Positions 15,001 to 23,573 of a DNA stretch of 64,000 bases are shown piece by piece; position 1 is the first letter of the stretch, and each line of letters opens with the position of its first letter. Below the pieces are notes generated by a model. That model saw nothing but the letters and a program-made list of their open reading frames with translations. It was not told the DNA's origin and made no database searches. The stretch covers positions 1 through 64,000 of the forward strand of contig JADHXR010000015.1 of assembly GCA_016782865.1 (NCBI GenBank). Reading direction: 5' to 3'. Both the position numbers and the translations under genes were made by a program. The stretch comes from Phycisphaerae bacterium. GTDB lineage: Bacteria > Planctomycetota > Phycisphaerae > Sedimentisphaerales > Anaerobacaceae.

Positions 15001-18000
15001 GCTATACGCTCGCGCCGGCCGCCACTGGAACAGTGACGATGACCGTCTCAGTAACCGACTCCGGCGGAACGGCCAACGGTGGCGATGACACCTCTGCCGA
15101 CCAGACCTTCGACATCAATGTCTGCAGTTCATTTGCCTGGACAGAACAAGACAAAGTCACGGCCAGTGATGGTGCGGCACTAGATGTCATGGGACGATCG
15201 GTATCGGTCAGCGGCAACACACTTGTGGTGGGAAGCGTTTTTCAAGATGCCGCCGGAGTTGGAAGCGACTCGGGCGCAGCCTATGTCTACCAGCGTATTG
15301 GAACAACTTGGATCGAACAGACGAAACTCGTCTCCAGCGATCTCGCGCCGGTCGATCGTTTCGGCAAGGCAGTTGCGATTGACGGTGATACTATCGTCGT
15401 GGGCGCGCAGGATGACGACGATCTCGGACCCAGTTCGGGATCCGCGTATATCTTCCAGCGGATCGGGAATGCTTGGACTGAACAGGCGAAGTTGACAGCC
15501 GCCGACGGCGATAACGGTGATAGCTTTGGCAACGCCGTGGCAATTAACGGCGACACCGTTGTTGTGTCTGCCACCAGCGATGAGCATGATGGCTCTCTGA
15601 CGGGGACTGCCTATGTATTTCAACGATCCGGCGCCACCTGGACCCAGCAGGCGAAACTCGTTCCCAGCGACGGGGCAGTCGGCGATTTCTTCGGTATTAG
15701 CCTTTCCATAGACGGAGATACGATTGTGGCAGGAGCCGCGAGACACGCGAGTGCTTCTGGTGCAGCCTATGTATTCGAACGTGACGGATCGACTTGGACA
15801 CAGCAAGCCAAGCTGACTGCTATCGATGGTACGGCCAACGATTTGTTCGGCAATTCGGTTTCCCTCGACGGTGACACCGTTACGATTGGAGCATATAGAG
15901 ACGACGGCAGTGGATCGGTTTACGTCTATCAGCGAACTGGTGTCACTTGGAGTCAACAAGCAAAACTCACGGCCAGCGACGCGGCAGCAGGCGACAATTT
16001 CGGATTTAGTGTATCGCTCTCCAATGATACTATTGTAGCCGGCGCCTTTGATGATGATGACAATGGCAGCGCGTCGGGTTCCGCCTACGTCTTTGCGAAG
16101 GTGGGCGGTTCTTGGACCGAACACTCCAAACTAACTGCAAGTGACGGCGCTGCCGGTGACTTCTTTGGCTGGTCCGTGTCCATGGACAACGATACGATCG
16201 CAGTCGGTACACCACAGGACGATGACGTGGCCAGCCAGTCCGGGGCCGCATACCTCTTTGGGTTAACGTGTATTAGCAACCAACCACCGGTGGCTCAGGA
16301 TGACGATGTTGGCTGCGACGAAGACTCTTCTTTGGTTATCGATGTCCTGGCCGATAATGTGAATGGTCCGGACACCGACGCGGACGGGAACCTGGACCCA
16401 ACGACAGTGACGGTCACAAGCGGGCCGAGCAGTGGCAGCACATCGGTCAACCCGATCACTGGTGAAGTCACTTACAGCCCCAGTCCGGATTTCAACGGAA
16501 CCGACTCATTCATTTATGAGGTCTGCGACACGGAAGGGCTATGCGATACCGCGACGGTTACTATCACGGTCGATGCGGTGAACGACGAGCCTTCATTCAA
16601 CACGCTGGGTGATCAGAACGTGTTGAAAGACTCGGGGCCGCACACGGTGGCGGACTTCGCCAGCGCCTCAGCCGGTGGCGGGCCAGACGAGGCCAGCCAA
16701 ACGTTTGCCTACAATGTGTCCAACGACAATAACGGACTGTTTGCAGTGCAGCCGGCTATCGATACCAATGGCCAACTGAGCTATACGCTCGCGCCGGCCG
16801 CCACTGGAATAGTGACGATGACCGTCTCAGTAACCGACTCCGGCGGAACGGCCAATGGTGGCGATGACACCTCTGCCGACCAGACCTTTTCGATTACTGT
16901 CAATGCAGCACCAGTTGTGGAAGACACGGAAGCACCATCGGGCCACAGCGTGGAGTTTGTCACGGATCCCATCAACGGCCTCAACGAGACATCGGCCAGC
17001 TTCCATTTGCTGGACGCCGAAAACTCGGCCAGCTACGCGTGGACGATTAGCGACAGTCTTTCGGGCCAGGTGTCTGGCAGCGGCACGGCCGACGGATCGA
17101 GTCCGATTACCATCGTCCAGGATGTTTCCAGCCTTGCTGATGGTCCTTTGACGCTTTCGCTCGTGCTTACGGATGCTGCCGGCAATTCCGCGACGGCGGT
17201 CACTGATACTGTTACCAAAGACACGGTGGCGCCGGCCGTAAACACCGATACGTTCGTCTTCAGTACAGCGGACAGCCTGTTTGGCTCGCCTTTGACCAAA
17301 AACCATGGTTGGTGGAGTGACGTCCGGCCCAACAACGATAGCAATGTTTCCTATGCTGTTGGCGTGCACTCGCAGGACGGCGCCGAACTAAGGAACTTTT
17401 TTACGTTTGACCTTTCTTCTTTGAGTGCATCTAGCGAATCGATTACGTCGGCTACGCTGGACCTGGTAGCGGGGAACTACCTCACACCGGATCCGTCCGA
17501 GACGCTTGGACTTTTTGATGTATCAACGGACGCAGCAACCCTGAACATCGTCTCGGGAGTCAATCCGACGATCTTTGACGATTTGGGGGCGGGAACAAGC
17601 TATGGCCAGTTCACATTACTGTCAACGGTAAGCGGTACTGTTTCGTTCCCCCTTAACGCGGCTGGGATCGCCGATCTGGCGACCGCTGGCGGTGGCTTTT
17701 TCTCCATCGGCGGTGCAGTCCAAACGCTCTCCCGAGTTGGGCAGACGGGCGTACATGAACTACTCTTCGCGGGAGCTTCTACTGCTGGTCAGTTGATCGT
17801 GGAGACCAGCGGCTACAGCGTGGAATTTACCACGGAGTTGGTCAACAGCGCTAACCAAACGGCACTGACCTTTAATCTATTGAATGCCGAAAACTCGGCC
17901 AGCTACATATGGACCATTAGCGACAGCCTTTCGGGCCAGGTGTCTGGCAGCGGCACGACCGACGGCTCGAGTCCGATTACCATCGTCCAGGATGTTTCCA

Positions 18001-20972
18001 GCCTTACTGATGGTCCTTTGACACTTTCGCTCGTGCTTACGGATGCTGCCGGCAATTCCGCGACGGCGGTTACTGATACCGTTACCAAGGATACCAATAC
18101 CGCGCCGATTGCAGTGGATGACAGCACATCCACCAACGAGGATACGGCCGTCGTGATTAACGTGCTGGCCAACGACGCCGACGCGGACGGCAACCTGGAT
18201 CCGACCACCGCCACCGTTGTCTCTGGTCCGTCAAATGGTACCGTGGTCAACCACGGGGATGGCACGTTCACCTACACGTCGGCTGCGGACTTCAGCGGCA
18301 TGGACAGCTTCGACTACCGGATCTGCGACACGGAAGGGCTATGCGACCAGGCCACGGTGAGCGTCGCAGTGGATCCGGTGAACGATGCTCCGGTTGTTAC
18401 CGATATTCCGGATCAGACCATCGCTGAGGGCTCGACCTTAGCAACCATCAGCCTGGAGGATTATGTCAGTGATGTGGACAATACTGACAGCGAGATGACC
18501 TGGACTTACAACGGCAACACAGATCTGACGGTCAGTATTAATGCCAGCCGTGTGGCCACCATTGCTATTCCAAATGAGAACTGGAACGGTTCTGAGACCA
18601 TTACCTTTACCGCCACAGATCCAGGGGCACTGTTTGATGAAGATGCTGCCACCTTCACGGTCATAGCCGTGAACGATGCCCCGGTGCTGGCAGCGATTGG
18701 CAGCCAGAGCGTGGATGAAGGCGCATCACTTTTGATCGCGCTGTCTGCCAGCGACGCTGATGCTGGCGACCTGTTGAGTTTCGGTGTAGCCGGTCTTCCG
18801 AGCTTTGCATCCCTGACAGACAACGGCGACGGTACGGGCAGTATCGACGTGAGTCCGAGCTTCACGGAATCGGGCAGTTACACACTGACAGTGTCGGTCA
18901 CGGATAATGGCGCACCGACCCTGAGCGACTCAGAGACGATCACGCTGACGGTCAACGAGGTTAATCGTGCTCCGGCGCTGGCAGCGATTGGCAGCCAGAG
19001 CGTGGATGAAGGCGCATCGCTTTTGATCGCACTGTCTGCCAGCGACGCAGACGCCGGCGACCTGTTGAGTTTCGGTGTAGCCGGACTTCCTGCCTTTGCC
19101 TCGGTAACTGACAACGGCGACGGTACGGGCAGTATCGACGTGAGTCCGAGCTTCACGGATTCGGGCAGTTACAGTCTGACGGTGACGGTCACTGATGATG
19201 GAACCCCGCCCCTGAGCGATTCGGAGACGTTCACGTTGACGGTGAATGAGGTGAATCGAGCCCCGGTTCTGGGTGCGATCGGTGGGAAGAGCGTGGACGA
19301 GGGTGGGTCGCTTTCGATCTCGCTTTCGGCGACGGACGCGGATTCGGGCGACACTTTAGGTTTCAGCGTGGTCGGCCTGCCGGCGTTTGCGACGTTGACG
19401 GACAACGGCGACGGTACGGGCAGTATCGACGTGAGTCCGAGCTTCACGGATTCGGGCAGTTACAGCCTGACGGTGACGGTCACTGATAATGGAACCCCGC
19501 CCCTGAGCGATTCGGAGACGTTCACGTTGACGGTGAATGAGGTGAATCGAGCCCCGGTTCTGGGTGCGATTGGGCCAAAGAGTGTGAACGAGCAGGAGAC
19601 GCTCACGTTCACGGCCATTGCCAGCGACCAGGACCTCCCGGCCGACACCTTGACCTTTGGCCTGGACGAGGCGTCGATTAGGCTGGGTATGTCGATCAAC
19701 GCTTCTACCGGCGAGTTTTCCTGGACGACCACGGAATTACAGGGTGGTTCGTCCTACAACGCCACGATCACAGTCAGCGACGGTGCGGCTACGGACGAGG
19801 AAACTATCGAGATAGCGGTCGCCGAGGTCAACGTGGCCCCGGTGCTGGACGCCATCGGCAACCAGAGCATCAACGAGCAGGCGACGCTCACATTCACGGC
19901 CACGGCCAGCGATCAGGATCTCCCGGCCGACATCTTGACATTTAGCCTGGACCAGGCCTCGTTGGACGCCGGGATGACGATCGACGCTTCCACTGGCGAG
20001 TTTTCCTGGACACCCACAGAGGCGCAAGGTGGGACCATATACAACGCCACCATTACGGTGACAGACGGCGGCACGCCGAGCCTGAGCGTCTCGGAGACGA
20101 TTACCATTACAGTCAACGAGGTCAACGTGGCCCCGGTGCTGGATGCCATCGGCAACCAGAGCATCAACGAGCAGGCGACACTCACGTTGACGGCCACGGC
20201 CAGCGACCAGGACCTCCCAGCCGACACCTTGACCTTTAGCCTGGACGCGGGATCGATCGCGTTGGGCATGTCGATCAATGCTTCCACTGGCGAGTTTTTC
20301 TGGACGCCGACGGAATCGCAAGGTGGGTCGACCTACAACGCCACGATCACAGTCAGCGACGGCGCGGCTACGGATGAGGAAACTATCGAGATAACAGTCA
20401 ACGATGCGCCGACAACAACGGGAATCAGCGATGTTGAGGTGGCGGAAGACGCACTCGACACTGTTATTGATCTCTTCGCTGCCTTCGATGATGTCGAGGA
20501 TCTCGGCGCAGATCTGACTTACACGATCCAGTCCAATAGCAATCCAAATCTGTTTACCTCAGCGAGCATCGACGCCGGCACTGGCACACTCACGCTCGAC
20601 TATGCGCCCGATAGCAATGGAAGCGCCGAGATTACGGTATTGGTCACTGACAAAGGCGGTTTGACGGTTGAGGCTACATTTACAGTCACGGTCCTTTCCG
20701 CTGAGGAGCAGGTCGATCAGATAATTGACATGATAGTTGTTTTGAATGATGCGGGAGTTCTCAACAACGGTGGCGCTAATCCGCCGCTGAATTTCTTGGA
20801 CCAGGCAATCAGAGATTTGGGCAATGACAAGACCACGCAGGCTATCAAGAAATTGAATGATTTCATCGATCGTATTCAGGATCTGATCGACGACGAGACA
20901 CTCACGCTCGACCAAGGGCAACCATTGATCGATGAGGCGAATGCAGCCATCACGGCGGCGCTTCCCGGCTAG
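3..20972 (+). CDS. Giant mosaic secreted/surface protein (LRR, PA14, PKD, beta-propellers, DUF4347, beta-helix, Ig-like), 5'-truncated
   Basis: The frame is open from base 3 and already encodes leucine-rich repeat there, so the true start and any signal peptide lie upstream. Domains by nucleotide position: SDS22/internalin-like LRRs 3-5090, in two blocks each closed by a cap containing NNPGITLL; a DUF1349-like beta-sandwich 5125-5465 and 6415-6660, split by two PA14 domains; PKD 7045-7320; a second PKD split around a seven-blade YVTN propeller (7480-8370); PKD 8550-8850; a FIMAH-like helical module 8860-9150; DUF4347 9200-9670; 13 Asp-box (BNR) repeats 9690-11625; cadherin/Ig-like modules; a parallel beta-helix 12790-14500; seven FG-GAP repeats 15125-16270; then Ig/cadherin-like modules to 20700 and a second helical module at the end. 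No dockerin, LPXTG or PEP-CTERM tail is visible. A role in adhesion or polymer binding at the cell surface is inferred, not shown. Confidence 0.93.
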   Translation, partial: SDLTNLTELYLGSNQISDIAPLADLPGLTGLNLNDNPLGSITALVGLTNLTWLGLSSTDLSSIGALAGLTNLTGLDLNNNPLGSIADLSGLTNLMWLSVGSTEISDVTPLALLTDLTELNLWWNQITSLSALSGLANLIHLGAEGNEISDLTGLDSLTDLRWLNLEYNQLSDISALAGMTNLREAYLWDNQIADISPLGGLTNLDWLDLRRNRLDDEAYATYIPQIDANNPGITLLYYPDEAAVVFADANLKAAVENVLGVTDPRPTEMLELTWLDAYDQGISDLTGLEQATNLEGLGLSSNQIADLTPLAGLTSLRWLNLGGNQIGDLTALSGLTNLTDLDLWENQIGVLTPLAPLTNLRSLQLNNNQIGDMSAVSSLTLLERLELGGNQISTVPDLSGLVNLERLELGHNQISDITGLAAGLTNLERLYLENNQIGDINALSGLTGLYQLILHDNQISNISPLSSLVNLETLELQNNQIPSVPSLASLSSLEVLNLRINKITDASGVSGLTSLVELTLDGNQLTVLPDLSGSVQLRFLDASKNQLTDISGLTGLMTPEELRLKGNQISSISALAGMNSLVHLSLQDNQIGNIDALAGKTSLIELYLDNNQITDVSPLADATSLVELVMSRNAISDISDLVGLVNLRRMEIPQNQVSSISAISDMPDLTVLILIDNQITDISALAGKTNLRELALGNNQISDMSVLNGLPQLEILDVSGNQIDTLPFLAGFTNLWRLDASGNEVIDISILTGVNNLVHLNLKGNQISDISALTGLTSLEYLYLKDNQLSDISAIAGLNNLKEFDATYNQIQSITALSNKVNLRRLELIDCQLSDISPLNASVNMERLSLGGNQISDIGALIGMTKLQRLYLENNLIGSISVVQNMSDLEQLRLRYNQISVIPDLSGLGRLKELDLRDNQLTDISGLIGVNNFKSLDLSNNQIQDVSALASLTNLKELFLNNNLIADISTLSGMTNLERLELNNNLIDDISGLSAMINLVELRLQNNQISTIGDLSGLVNLTKLRLQGNQISTIPDLSGLTNLRELRLQYNQITDLSGVAGLSNLEQLYLRGNQVSNISALSALTGLTYLHLGQNKITDLSALSGVTGLTTLYLFQNQITDVSALSPLTNLTLLHVGSNQIVEIGALSGMTNLDNLHLGWNDIIDISSLSGKANLKELQLQYNQVIDIGPLSGLTGLEEGRLQLDHNQIIDISPLTAIVGGWAELELQSNMISDLSPLSGLTNLQWLSMWENQISSIGPLSPLVNLQSLDLGGNLISDMTPLAGLTNLQWLSIWGNEITAIPDLSALTALTELNLEYNQISDISGLSGMVNLAGLALGGNQISDMTPLAGLTTLEWLSMWDNQISNIVPLSPLVNLQALDLGGNLISDMTPLAGLTNLQWLTLWGNEIAAVPDLSALTALTGLNLQDNQVTDISGLSGMANLAELTLGGNQISDITPLAGLTNLEWLGLWGNQISNVGPLSSLVNLQSLELGGNQISDITPLAGLTDLEELFLSDNQISTIGDFSGLINLVELNLEKNQITDISGLSGMTSLVELKLAKNQISTVSGLSGMPNLVELNLENNQITDISGLSGVTSLVNLILRYNQITDLNPLSGLSNLRVLQAENNDISDVTALGSMPNLEVVNISYNAIMDISPLTNLFGLVELNLEGNPLSPDSCCNVIPVILANNPGITLLTTCDPDDCQDTPPDDRIFEDDFEDAQMAPEWDTFASTEAYFDEASGKLEITANGVDIWRTNDEYGTVYTSAFGDFDAVVKVESQDHTHDWATAGLVVRNDLTQAGNAVGYVVMAMTPTRYTLRWDAYSYFVNNTLTRLTNHPDYPDSPHGTEIITSFATPEYWGDNYGQRIRGVIQPTESGNYTFFIAGDDKALLGLSTDDDPANVALIASLPNWSYPGDYSKYPDQQSAAIWLEAGQTYYIEALHQEAQGGDHLEVAWQCDTWQEPQIIQGNFTREWWITPLPDWMSVAGLQSHPDYPNAPHGSEVITTFEGPIDWADYYGQRISGIIQPQESGDYTFFMAGDDTGELWLSTDDDPANATLIASVPYWTNLGQYDKFPDLKQQSALITLDAGQTYYIEALHKEAGGGDHVEVAWQHENWLEPQIIQGTFTREWWMDESEPGSDGYIDTSMSTPDNTSDYPSWIRLKKRGATFTGYYSMIGPDGPWIKVAATTIESANAVQDVGLIVSSHSFGNLCTVTFDDFYLADEADTPPGENVEVSEPEAGVVMTFDTVETLGGTTVVTTQEGPEPPTGFQLGDPPSYYNITTTASYSGQIEVCISYSGVTFPGPAEDLRLLHYEDGQWVDCTTLVDTENELIYGEVTSLSPFAIFTPPPNQPPVAEAGGPYTVDEGSSIVLDGSGSTDPDQTTASLTYEWDFDNDGEYDDATDVMTNMTWYDDGVYTIGLKVTDDYGESDTDTATIDVNNVAPEVSELSVTPEIDENGVVTLTGLFSDPGRLDTHTVTVDWGDGQTETLTAQPILDTGGAADVAFRPDGQVAYVTGGDKVSVIETAGHTIADTISLPGAGPVAFTPDGSKAYVGRGGVMSVIDTASLAVTTPISFEKAAMDVAVSPSGDKAYVDNGDRGQEQPVVTVIDTATDTILATIPLVLPDGSPLRTPVWGVAFAPDGSKAYVSCYYSGSVVVIDAGTDEISGYATVRDGPRGIAFTPDGRYAYVNNWVDVYISVIDAANDTTILGRGINVGDISMLYGMAASPDSDQVYAVNGRDNAVWVIDTASHTITDSIPVGNAPRNVAFAPDGSVAYVTNTGDGTVSILGAPGVIQLENDWRISATHRYLDDNPSGTPSDDYTIIVMVTDDDTGVGTADTTVTVNNVVPIVTIESIAQPNEHYILPLVHTLTFTGSFTDPGWADTHTASWDFGDGNVEPGDITEEHEQPHAARRSVIEHVYSAPGTYAMTLTVADDDGGAGISGSWHVTVQSAKEATGVLDQDIQNLPDVAFKNNPDQRKNALHEKLTEVVGLIEAGEHQEAIDKLLHDIRAKADGTVDGNPNNDWIIDPIAQQGICGMIDDIIAYLQSQMADTTGVLASEISESTAPEIVFVDPAVEDHTSLTNIDHPGAEVIILDTEQDGVHQIAESLAGRTGIAAIHVISHGAPGQVFIGPSVLDSASLKKYTQSLQTWGDAITLNGDILLYGCAVAQGDAGIELVDAIAELAGADIAASTDPTGAAVFGGDWVLEYQTGSIEADLRLNADGYDSILVPGTNEWTSIGPHGGYIPALAVSPDYATDHTAYAGGPSGMVYKTTDGGDNWTAMTQTNTSDLTLALAVSPNYSTDNTLFAGVNSRGVYKTTDDGASWTHVLPSIDIRSIAISPNYATDQTIFAGTSSGVYKSIDGGTNWAAVNSGISNTYYMCYLAISPSYANDQTVYVGGWNSGGIYKSANGGASWAAVNSGLSDSRIYALTISPDFSSDQTVYAGSYSAIYKTTDSGSSWTSVSSGIYGITSLATSPDYTTDQTVYAGTESLGLYKTTDEGMSWTAVNSGISNTPLNIRSLAISPDYVTDQTVFAGLRAGGVFKTTSGGSSWAANNTGISSASISSLVMHPGYANDKTIFAGSYDNGVHRTTDGGASWASVSSGISDFNIYSLAISPDYGADSTVFAGSWGGGVYKTTDGGSNWAAVNAGITNTVISSLAISPDYATDRTVFAGLYYGRAVCKTTDGGASWTEVLTGSSVVFSLAISPNYASDQTVYAGAGSVVFKTTDGGASWTGVKSSSSSISSLAVSSNYAADQTVFAGTTQDGVFKTTDGGSSWVNIGMTNTTIHSIAISPNYAADYTVFIGTGSGSPHGGGPGYGVYNSTDGGASWTTMNSGLPTNLGSASPTISISPDFATDHAVFAGTNGFSVYSYILSVNSPPVVSDIPDQTIAEGSTFATINLDDYVSDVDNTDAEMTWTYSGNTELTVSIDAARVATITIPDVDWNGFETITFRPTDPGALFDEDAAGFMVTAVNDAPTANADSLTVAEDSGTTNLDVRANDSILPDSGETLTITAAGPGSAGGTITIVGGMSIDYAPAPDFFGTETFLYTINDGMAGSNDTAMVTITVTPTNDLPTANDDSFTVAEDSGTTNLEVRANDSILPDSGETLTITVAGPGSAGGTITIVGGTSIDYAPAADFFGAETFLYTINDGTAGSNDTATVTITVTPTNDPPVAADDAYALYGSALTVAAPGVLGNDTDAEGDPLQAVLVDPPADGAVTLNSDGSFTYTPGANFGGIDSFIYKANDGSDDSNVATVTITHMLYVRNLNDSGDGSLRWAIENANAHPGPDTIEFGVAGTINVLTQLPDLSDASGGTTIDGTTAPGYPGTPVVVLSGPGTGSSSGLRVTSAGNEVRALRIESFTGSGIYNSGTLTVTDCIVSANSGPAGGGIYNSNGTVTVTDCTISSNTADNGGGIYNSYGTVTLTGTILSDNSVTNKAGGIFTNRSSWLTVTESTLTNNTAGTYGGGIYNEYYNDNPLVVTNSTLSGNAAKWGGAICNATGSIATVTGSTLSGNTATLAGGGIENQSSATLTVIDCTFLGNTAVSEGGAIDDYFGTVSVTNSTMSGNTADRGGGFYSAGTVTVTNTVLTANTANQGGAIFNDLDTVTVENCTLSQNTANWTGGGIHNDYATVNIANSTLSGNTATSLDGGGIYNGRNAHLTVTNSTLSGNAANRNGGGIYNDDNSTATLANSTIVDNSADRGGGIANTVTLDFRNTIVANNTATDGPEGYNTGTINSLGNNLIGNNSDFAFTPSAGDLVGTAGSPIDPLVGPLQDNGGFTLTHELLPGSPAIDAGNDTDAPATDQRGFGYPRIADGNLDGVAIIDIGAFEGPELPDPAPVAVNDSVSTNEDVAIVINVLANDYDNEGNLDATTVVVTSMPSHGTITVDPVTGEVTYTPAEDFNGSDSFDYEVCDTEGLCDTAIVTITVNAVNDEPSFSILGDHNVLKDSGLHTVAGFASASAGGGADEVSQTFTYNVSNDNNGLFAVQPAIDASGQLSYTLAPAATGTVTMTVSVTDSGGTANGGDDTSADQTFDINVCSSFAWTEQDKVTASDGAALDVMGRSVSVSGNTLVVGSVFQDAAGVGSDSGAAYVYQRIGTTWIEQTKLVSSDLAPVDRFGKAVAIDGDTIVVGAQDDDDLGPSSGSAYIFQRIGNAWTEQAKLTAADGDNGDSFGNAVAINGDTVVVSATSDEHDGSLTGTAYVFQRSGATWTQQAKLVPSDGAVGDFFGISLSIDGDTIVAGAARHASASGAAYVFERDGSTWTQQAKLTAIDGTANDLFGNSVSLDGDTVTIGAYRDDGSGSVYVYQRTGVTWSQQAKLTASDAAAGDNFGFSVSLSNDTIVAGAFDDDDNGSASGSAYVFAKVGGSWTEHSKLTASDGAAGDFFGWSVSMDNDTIAVGTPQDDDVASQSGAAYLFGLTCISNQPPVAQDDDVGCDEDSSLVIDVLADNVNGPDTDADGNLDPTTVTVTSGPSSGSTSVNPITGEVTYSPSPDFNGTDSFIYEVCDTEGLCDTATVTITVDAVNDEPSFNTLGDQNVLKDSGPHTVADFASASAGGGPDEASQTFAYNVSNDNNGLFAVQPAIDTNGQLSYTLAPAATGIVTMTVSVTDSGGTANGGDDTSADQTFSITVNAAPVVEDTEAPSGHSVEFVTDPINGLNETSASFHLLDAENSASYAWTISDSLSGQVSGSGTADGSSPITIVQDVSSLADGPLTLSLVLTDAAGNSATAVTDTVTKDTVAPAVNTDTFVFSTADSLFGSPLTKNHGWWSDVRPNNDSNVSYAVGVHSQDGAELRNFFTFDLSSLSASSESITSATLDLVAGNYLTPDPSETLGLFDVSTDAATLNIVSGVNPTIFDDLGAGTSYGQFTLLSTVSGTVSFPLNAAGIADLATAGGGFFSIGGAVQTLSRVGQTGVHELLFAGASTAGQLIVETSGYSVEFTTELVNSANQTALTFNLLNAENSASYIWTISDSLSGQVSGSGTTDGSSPITIVQDVSSLTDGPLTLSLVLTDAAGNSATAVTDTVTKDTNTAPIAVDDSTSTNEDTAVVINVLANDADADGNLDPTTATVVSGPSNGTVVNHGDGTFTYTSAADFSGMDSFDYRICDTEGLCDQATVSVAVDPVNDAPVVTDIPDQTIAEGSTLATISLEDYVSDVDNTDSEMTWTYNGNTDLTVSINASRVATIAIPNENWNGSETITFTATDPGALFDEDAATFTVIAVNDAPVLAAIGSQSVDEGASLLIALSASDADAGDLLSFGVAGLPSFASLTDNGDGTGSIDVSPSFTESGSYTLTVSVTDNGAPTLSDSETITLTVNEVNRAPALAAIGSQSVDEGASLLIALSASDADAGDLLSFGVAGLPAFASVTDNGDGTGSIDVSPSFTDSGSYSLTVTVTDDGTPPLSDSETFTLTVNEVNRAPVLGAIGGKSVDEGGSLSISLSATDADSGDTLGFSVVGLPAFATLTDNGDGTGSIDVSPSFTDSGSYSLTVTVTDNGTPPLSDSETFTLTVNEVNRAPVLGAIGPKSVNEQETLTFTAIASDQDLPADTLTFGLDEASIRLGMSINASTGEFSWTTTELQGGSSYNATITVSDGAATDEETIEIAVAEVNVAPVLDAIGNQSINEQATLTFTATASDQDLPADILTFSLDQASLDAGMTIDASTGEFSWTPTEAQGGTIYNATITVTDGGTPSLSVSETITITVNEVNVAPVLDAIGNQSINEQATLTLTATASDQDLPADTLTFSLDAGSIALGMSINASTGEFFWTPTESQGGSTYNATITVSDGAATDEETIEITVNDAPTTTGISDVEVAEDALDTVIDLFAAFDDVEDLGADLTYTIQSNSNPNLFTSASIDAGTGTLTLDYAPDSNGSAEITVLVTDKGGLTVEATFTVTVLSAEEQVDQIIDMIVVLNDAGVLNNGGANPPLNFLDQAIRDLGNDKTTQAIKKLNDFIDRIQDLIDDETLTLDQGQPLIDEANAAITAALPG
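3779..4540 (+). repeat. 330-bp intragenic tandem duplication of a five-LRR block
   Basis: Near-identical stretches recur with a 330-bp period inside the LRR region. The words beginning tatctccgttggtcaa start at about 3780 and 4111, and a diverged third copy starts near 4441. The period equals five 22-residue LRRs, so the reading frame is kept. The DNA-level similarity is far higher than among other LRRs of the protein, which points to recent segmental amplification. Confidence 0.85.
5470..6390 (+). other. Two tandem PA14-like domains inside a DUF1349-like domain
   Basis: Two similar segments of about 150 residues carry PA14 hallmarks: a YGQRI motif, then SGx[17 protein letters not shown], and [13 protein letters not shown]14 domains usually bind carbohydrate. 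The two copies are clearly a duplication. Upstream lies the first half of a DUF1349/LamG-like sandwich (AGLVVRND) and downstream its second half ([16 protein letters not shown]). Confidence 0.75.
7480..8370 (+). other. Seven-blade YVTN-type beta-propeller domain
   Basis: Seven repeats follow the pattern VAFxPDGxxAYV followed by a xVxVI strand, each about 42 residues. This is the YVTN family known from archaeal surface layers and bacterial exoproteins. It sits inside a PKD-like domain (see findings). Confidence 0.85.
9690..11625 (+). other. BNR/Asp-box repeat propeller region
   Basis: Thirteen Asp-box motifs of the form YKTTDGGxxW recur roughly every 45-50 residues, alternating with SLAISPxYxxDxTVFAG segments. 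They resemble sortilin/Ycf48-type propellers. The number suggests either one large propeller or two fused ones. Confidence 0.85.
12790..14500 (+). other. Right-handed parallel beta-helix region with GGGIYN repeats
   Basis: It begins with a segment typical of secreted beta-helix proteins ([13 protein letters not shown]), then about 13 GG[GA]I[YFC]N repeats alternate with [12 protein letters not shown]-like strands. These resemble the polymorphic outer membrane protein repeats of Chlamydia. It ends with the usual closing segment ([25 protein letters not shown]). Confidence 0.85.
15125..16270 (+). other. FG-GAP (integrin-like) seven-repeat propeller
   Basis: Seven repeats contain [16 protein letters not shown] followed by GSAYVFxRxGxxWxEQxKL, about 50-55 residues each, matching the FG-GAP family. 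A pair of similar Ig-like plus LKDSG modules lies on each side (about 14520-15120 and 16280-16890). Confidence 0.85.
18690..19560 (+). repeat. Three 291-bp tandem Ig/cadherin-like modules
   Basis: Modules starting with [12 protein letters not shown] or [12 protein letters not shown] begin near 18690, 18981 and 19272, an exact 291-bp (97-residue) period, with long stretches of identical DNA. Three related but more diverged modules continue to about 20400. This is recent internal duplication. Confidence 0.85.
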
Positions 20973-21434
20973 CCGTTATCGGCTTCTCATGTAGTCAGTC
21001 ACGGTCGGAGTGGTTCGGGAATTCTCACACACGAAGGCCTGCAACCAATCGTACAAAGGGCCATTGCCCATTGGCGGAGTTCATATTTCAGTTATGGATT
21101 AACCTGAGCCTACGATTTGCAACAGAATCTGCAACAGATGCGCACGTCTGGCGCTCGGTTGCGTCTCGGCCAGCAGTCTTTATTTTGCAAGTATAAACCA
21201 TTTATTCACAATCCTTTACAGACAGGGTACAAGGGGTCAATAATTCGCAAACGCCGGGCACATAGGAATCATATTCACCCTGTGCCTCAGGCACATCGTC
21301 GACTCCGATGGGATCCCAGTCCTCTAAGAAGATACGTCCAACGGCATCATAGTGCAGTTTCATTCTGTCGCGACGGTCTTTCATGTTTTTGGCAATTGCG
21401 CATTCAAGAAAAAGGAGAGCGAGAACTTGTCGTT

Positions 21435-21755
21435 TTAGCTGGCGCTCAACCGTAACACCAATTGTTCCATTGCAACTTTCGGCCTGGTTCAAACCAGGGT
21501 AACACTTTTCTGGAGATGCTACTCACTCCAAATATTCGTAACGCCTTGTATTGTCGATGGTTACATCAAGTATGTTTTATGTAACAGCTTGTACAAGTGT
21601 TACCCTATCCCTGGCGAAACTGAACCAGGCCCAACTTTCGCTTTTGCCCGGCCGGTTTTTATTGCGTAGTCGGTTTCGGCCAATTGCCGGAGGTATTGGC
21701 CGATCTGTTTCAGGCTCCTTTGGCGAAGTTGTGCAAAAAAACCGTTCGTGTCTTT
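21435..21755 (-). pseudogene. Decayed second copy of the holA 3' end, interrupted by a small insertion
   Basis: Bases 21641-21755 match the intact holA gene at about 22653-22765 with only about six differences. They encode the same HolA C-terminal peptide (NGFFAQLRQRSLKQIGQYL). The final codons (EQLVLRLSAS then TAA) lie at 21435-21480, beyond a 151-bp insert, and are more diverged than the rest. Homology stops abruptly near 21755, so only the last 60 or so codons remain. The differing stop region suggests an old duplication or an imported fragment rather than a fresh tandem copy. Confidence 0.85.
21481..21631. mobile_element. 151-bp MITE-like element with 11-bp perfect terminal inverted repeats
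   Basis: The element begins GGCCTGGTTCA and ends TGAACCAGGCC, a perfect 11-bp inverted repeat; a further inner match (taacact / agtgtta) extends the pairing. It is flanked by the 8-bp direct repeat CAACTTTC at 21473-21480 and 21632-21639. The intact holA gene shows the uninterrupted site with a single CAACTTTC, so the insertion boundaries are fixed by comparison. No coding capacity is present, so it must be moved by a transposase encoded elsewhere. The family was not identified. Confidence 0.85.
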
Positions 21756-21969
21756 CGCTATTCGCTCGTTCGCTATGCTCACTTTTCGGCGTTTGGGATT
21801 CGCTTTTTACTTTATACCGAGCGCCGAACTGTGAACTGCTAATCACTTAGTGCATCTCCCCTCCATTTTTGTCTTGATAAGTTTACATTCTTCCACAAGA
21901 ATTGTTATGTGCTGTTTGCAAAATGTCGATATAATGATATCTGTAGATAACATTACTTGGCATATTGCT

Positions 21970-22083
21970 ATGAATAAGCTCATTGAAGTACATAACAGGC
22001 TCATTGACCAATTGGGAACACCACATACGCGTGGGATTGAGGATCAAATCAGGTGGAACAATCGTTTGATCGTTATCAGAGGA
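21970..22083 (+). pseudogene. N-terminal remnant of an AAA-type ATPase
   Basis: The frame reads MNKLIEVHNRLIDQL followed by IRWNNRLIVIRGP. This resembles the segment just before the Walker A loop in a common family of AAA ATPases (consensus INWxxRLIxIxGxRGxGKTT). Homology stops exactly where GxxGxGKT should begin, and the frame closes about 40 bp later. It is a short, non-functional fragment. Identification is from memory of the family consensus. Confidence 0.45.
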
Positions 22084-22284
22084 CCACTGCCGGATTGCAG
22101 GCATAGACAATGCCTATATCGCCGCTGATGATATTGAGACAGGCCAGGATCAGAGAGTGCCATTGTGGCTGTTTGGATTCTTGGCTTAAAAAACAACTCA
22201 CCCATTAAAGGGCATTTCTTTTCCTTGCCCTTCATATGCCATGGGCAAGGCAAAGAAATAGGGCATCACTAGCGATTTACCCTA

Positions 22285-22444
22285 GGCTGTGTCAGAAAAC
22301 TCGATCTGGCTTCGAGCGGCTTGTTTCTCATCTGGACGGCGTCCGGCTCCATCGACGATACAGCCAATATCGCCTGCTTCGCCGTCCTTGCCAGACGAAA
22401 AACCGCTCGCTCTCGGGCCGACGACGGAGTCTTCTGACAAAGCC
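22285..22444. mobile_element. 160-bp MITE-like element related to the one inside the GH78 gene
   Basis: The ends form an imperfect inverted repeat (GGCTGTGTCAGAA left, TTCTGACAAAGCC right). The interior matches the 157-bp element at 56256-56412 over most of its length, for example catcgacgata followed by atcgcctgcttcg and ctcgggccgacga. No clear target duplication is visible, so this copy looks older. Confidence 0.7.
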
Positions 22445-22484
22445 GAGCAGCGAGTGAAGGGTCGTCAAAGGATATGCCACCGAG

Positions 22485-22540
22485 CCCGTTCGGCTTCGCT
22501 CAGAGCCTGCCCTGAGCTTGTCGAACGGGGCAGGCTCTGC
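22485..22540. repeat. Palindromic intergenic repeat with two overlapping hairpins
   Basis: CCCGTTCGGCTTCGCTCAG pairs with ctgagcttgtcgaacggg. An overlapping 10-bp stem, AGAGCCTGCC with GGCAGGCTCT, could form an alternative hairpin. A partial copy (cccgttcggcttcgctcagg) occurs at about 39291-39312. This is a REP-like interspersed repeat. Confidence 0.7.
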
Positions 22541-22604
22541 GACTGGCGTGGCCTTTGTAACCAGTATTGGTCCAAATCACATCTCTGCGTTCATCTCGAC
22601 GTGT

Positions 22605-23573
22605 CTATCCAGCGGCAAGTTTCAACACCAATTGTTCCATTGCAACTTTCGCCTTTGCCCGGCCGGTTTTTACTGCGTAGTCGGTTTCGGCCAATTGCTG
22701 AAGGTATTGGCCGATCTGCTTGAGGCTCCTTTGGCGAAGTTGTGCAAAAAAACCGTTCGTGTCGCCCCATATTCGAAGTCTGCCCTCGATTTGCTTGCGC
22801 GGCGTCCCTTTGTCGAGCAGCACCTTGGCGTTGAACATCCGCCTGAAATGAAATGCGAAGGCGCCCACTACTGTGTATTCGGCCGACTTGTCCTGCACGA
22901 ACATGCCTCTGAGACGCTCCACCGCCACTCCCGGATTGCTTGCGATAACCGCATCAATTACGGCGAAGGCATTGAACAGGCGATTATGGCCGATCAGAGC
23001 TTCTATATGTTTCGGCGCTATGACCTTGTCTGTATCTGCGTACAGAGCCAGTTTGTCGATTTCGCTGTAGAGCCGCGTCAGGTCATCGCCGGTCAGCTCT
23101 ATCAGCAGCAGCGCCGCCGTGTAGGCGATTCTTTTGTCGTGCGCGTCATTTGCATAATCTATCACACGTTGCGGCAGCTCTCTGCGCGAAGGCTGGACGA
23201 CGCTGATCAGCTTGCCTACCTTCGGGAGCTTCTTGGCTAATTTGGTGCTGCTGTTCCAGGTCCTTACGACCAATATCAGTCTTCCGGTGGGGCATGGATT
23301 GTCGAAATATCTTTCGAGCAAGGGACGGTTCCTGGACACGAAATCGTCGGCGTCTCTGACAAGGACGACCCGCTTGTCGGTAAGGAACGGCGCGGTCCGC
23401 AGATCATCCAGAACCTCCGAGGCCGAGACGGACCCTGCCTCGGTGTCGAAAAGTCCGGTGGTCCTTTGAGATGGCTCCAGCAGCTCATCGAGGAGCTGTC
23501 GGCGCTTTGCCCCGACAAGCGATTCGTCCTTGCCGGCAATTACATAAATCAGCTCGTGTGCGCTACGACTCAC
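22605..23573 (-). CDS. holA: DNA polymerase III delta subunit
   Basis: The 322-residue product matches the clamp-loader delta subunit in length and organisation. The N-terminal part reads ELIYVIAGKDESLV and carries the LIxVxxTWNSSTKLAKKL segment. The middle contains IELTGDDLTRLYSEIDKL, the family's conserved ALxxxxGxDLxxLxxELxKL-type helix. The C-terminal helical collar ends GQYLQQLAETDYAVKTG. Delta opens the beta sliding clamp for loading onto primed DNA. The start overlaps the gyrA stop by 4 bp (ATGA), so the two are translationally coupled. A decayed copy of its 3' end lies about 0.9 kb downstream. Confidence 0.93.
   Translation of the reverse strand: MSRSAHELIYVIAGKDESLVGAKRRQLLDELLEPSQRTTGLFDTEAGSVSASEVLDDLRTAPFLTDKRVVLVRDADDFVSRNRPLLERYFDNPCPTGRLILVVRTWNSSTKLAKKLPKVGKLISVVQPSRRELPQRVIDYANDAHDKRIAYTAALLLIELTGDDLTRLYSEIDKLALYADTDKVIAPKHIEALIGHNRLFNAFAVIDAVIASNPGVAVERLRGMFVQDKSAEYTVVGAFAFHFRRMFNAKVLLDKGTPRKQIEGRLRIWGDTNGFFAQLRQRSLKQIGQYLQQLAETDYAVKTGRAKAKVAMEQLVLKLAAG

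Noticed and set aside
21577-21846. Possible small gene in the holA-tail region
   Set aside because: Open frames there are read through the relic holA DNA and the inserted element; none has a ribosome site or intact domain.
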